Of a stretch of DNA of 7,331 nucleotides, positions 7,205-7,331 are shown in pieces; the first letter of the stretch is position 1, and the number at the start of each line of letters is the position of its first letter. The DNA comes from Bacteroidales bacterium (GTDB lineage Bacteria > Bacteroidota > Bacteroidia > Bacteroidales > DTU049), in NCBI GenBank assembly GCA_030017935.1, contig JASEGF010000103.1, positions 1-7,331 on the forward strand, written 5' to 3'. Below the pieces are notes generated by a model, which saw nothing but the letters and a program-made list of their open reading frames with translations, did no database searches and was not told the DNA's origin. The position numbers and the translations under genes are program-made.

Positions 7205-7316
7205 TAGACGTTTTAGTAATAACTAAATTATTACTGGTTCATTCACTGTAATAACTACATTTCTTATGAATATAAATGATTTTAAATAAATTTTTACTTA
7301 ATTTACTTTTCTTTGT
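7205..7316 (-). repeat. Right copy of ~113-bp structured inverted repeat
   Basis: This is the inverted partner of 103-215, at about 89% identity. The perfect 30-bp block is at 7215-7244 and contains the palindrome AGTAATAA (7215-7222) / TTATTACT (7228-7235) with loop CTAAA. The word GTAATAACTA occurs twice in direct orientation (7216-7225 and 7248-7257). The outer end, TTACTTTTCTTTGT (7303-7316), is the left arm of a hairpin whose right arm (7324-7331) is cut by the window edge. The element begins 20 bp beyond the strong terminator, so here it is not needed to end transcription of the upstream gene. Confidence 0.85.
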
Positions 7317-7331
7317 CAGCCACACAAAGAA
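7303..7331. repeat. Outer hairpin of the right repeat, truncated by window end
   Basis: TTCTTTGT (7309-7316) pairs perfectly with ACAAAGAA (7324-7331) around a 7-nt loop CAGCCAC (7317-7323). The unpaired left-arm bases TTACTT at 7303-7308 predict that the sequence just beyond the window continues AAGTAA. The left-hand counterpart at 82-116 has the same stem length and a 7-nt loop of different sequence (CTACTAC). That pattern suggests the stem and loop length are conserved but the loop sequence is not. Confidence 0.75.

Noticed and set aside
1..7331. Composite transposon or genomic island bounded by the inverted repeats
   Set aside because: There is no transposase, integrase or resolvase, no target-site duplication can be seen, and the enclosed genes share the composition and promoter style of an ordinary chromosome. 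It remains possible but unsupported.

Overview
The window is a strongly AT-rich stretch of a Bacteroidota (Bacteroidetes) genome. Three things point there. Three promoters match the Bacteroidota sigma -7 element TAnnTTTG. The start codons have A-rich leaders and no clear Shine-Dalgarno sequence. The protein families are also typical of the phylum: a TonB-dependent receptor with a carboxypeptidase-like N-terminal domain paired with a DUF4249 lipoprotein, a short Bacteroidota-type arginine decarboxylase-like enzyme, and an OmpA-like/TPR lipoprotein. I cannot name the genus.

Layout: positions 1-215 are a non-coding block of stacked hairpins that ends in a repeat about 113 bp long. Positions 222-3452 hold a leftward two-gene operon. 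The TonB-dependent receptor is upstream and the DUF4249 lipoprotein follows after 6 bp. Together they probably form an outer-membrane uptake system for an unidentified ligand. Positions 3453-3829 are a divergent promoter region. A rightward PLP-dependent decarboxylase, probably speA-like (arginine to agmatine), occupies 3830-5224. A rightward lipoprotein gene at 5383-7125 has its own promoter and encodes an OmpA-like domain followed by TPR repeats. It ends at a very strong intrinsic terminator (7147-7184). A second copy of the 113-bp repeat, in inverted orientation, follows at 7205-7316 and runs into a hairpin cut by the window edge.

The four genes are not an obvious pathway. The first two form a transport pair, while the decarboxylase and the OmpA/TPR lipoprotein look like independent units. 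No transposase, integrase, CRISPR, tRNA or rRNA is visible.

The most unusual feature is the pair of about 89%-identical inverted repeats bracketing all four genes. Each copy has an 8-bp palindrome on its gene-facing side and a long A/T hairpin on its outer side, and each lies just downstream of the gene that reads toward it. I think this is a dispersed, structured intergenic repeat family rather than the ends of one transposon, but the window alone cannot decide that.
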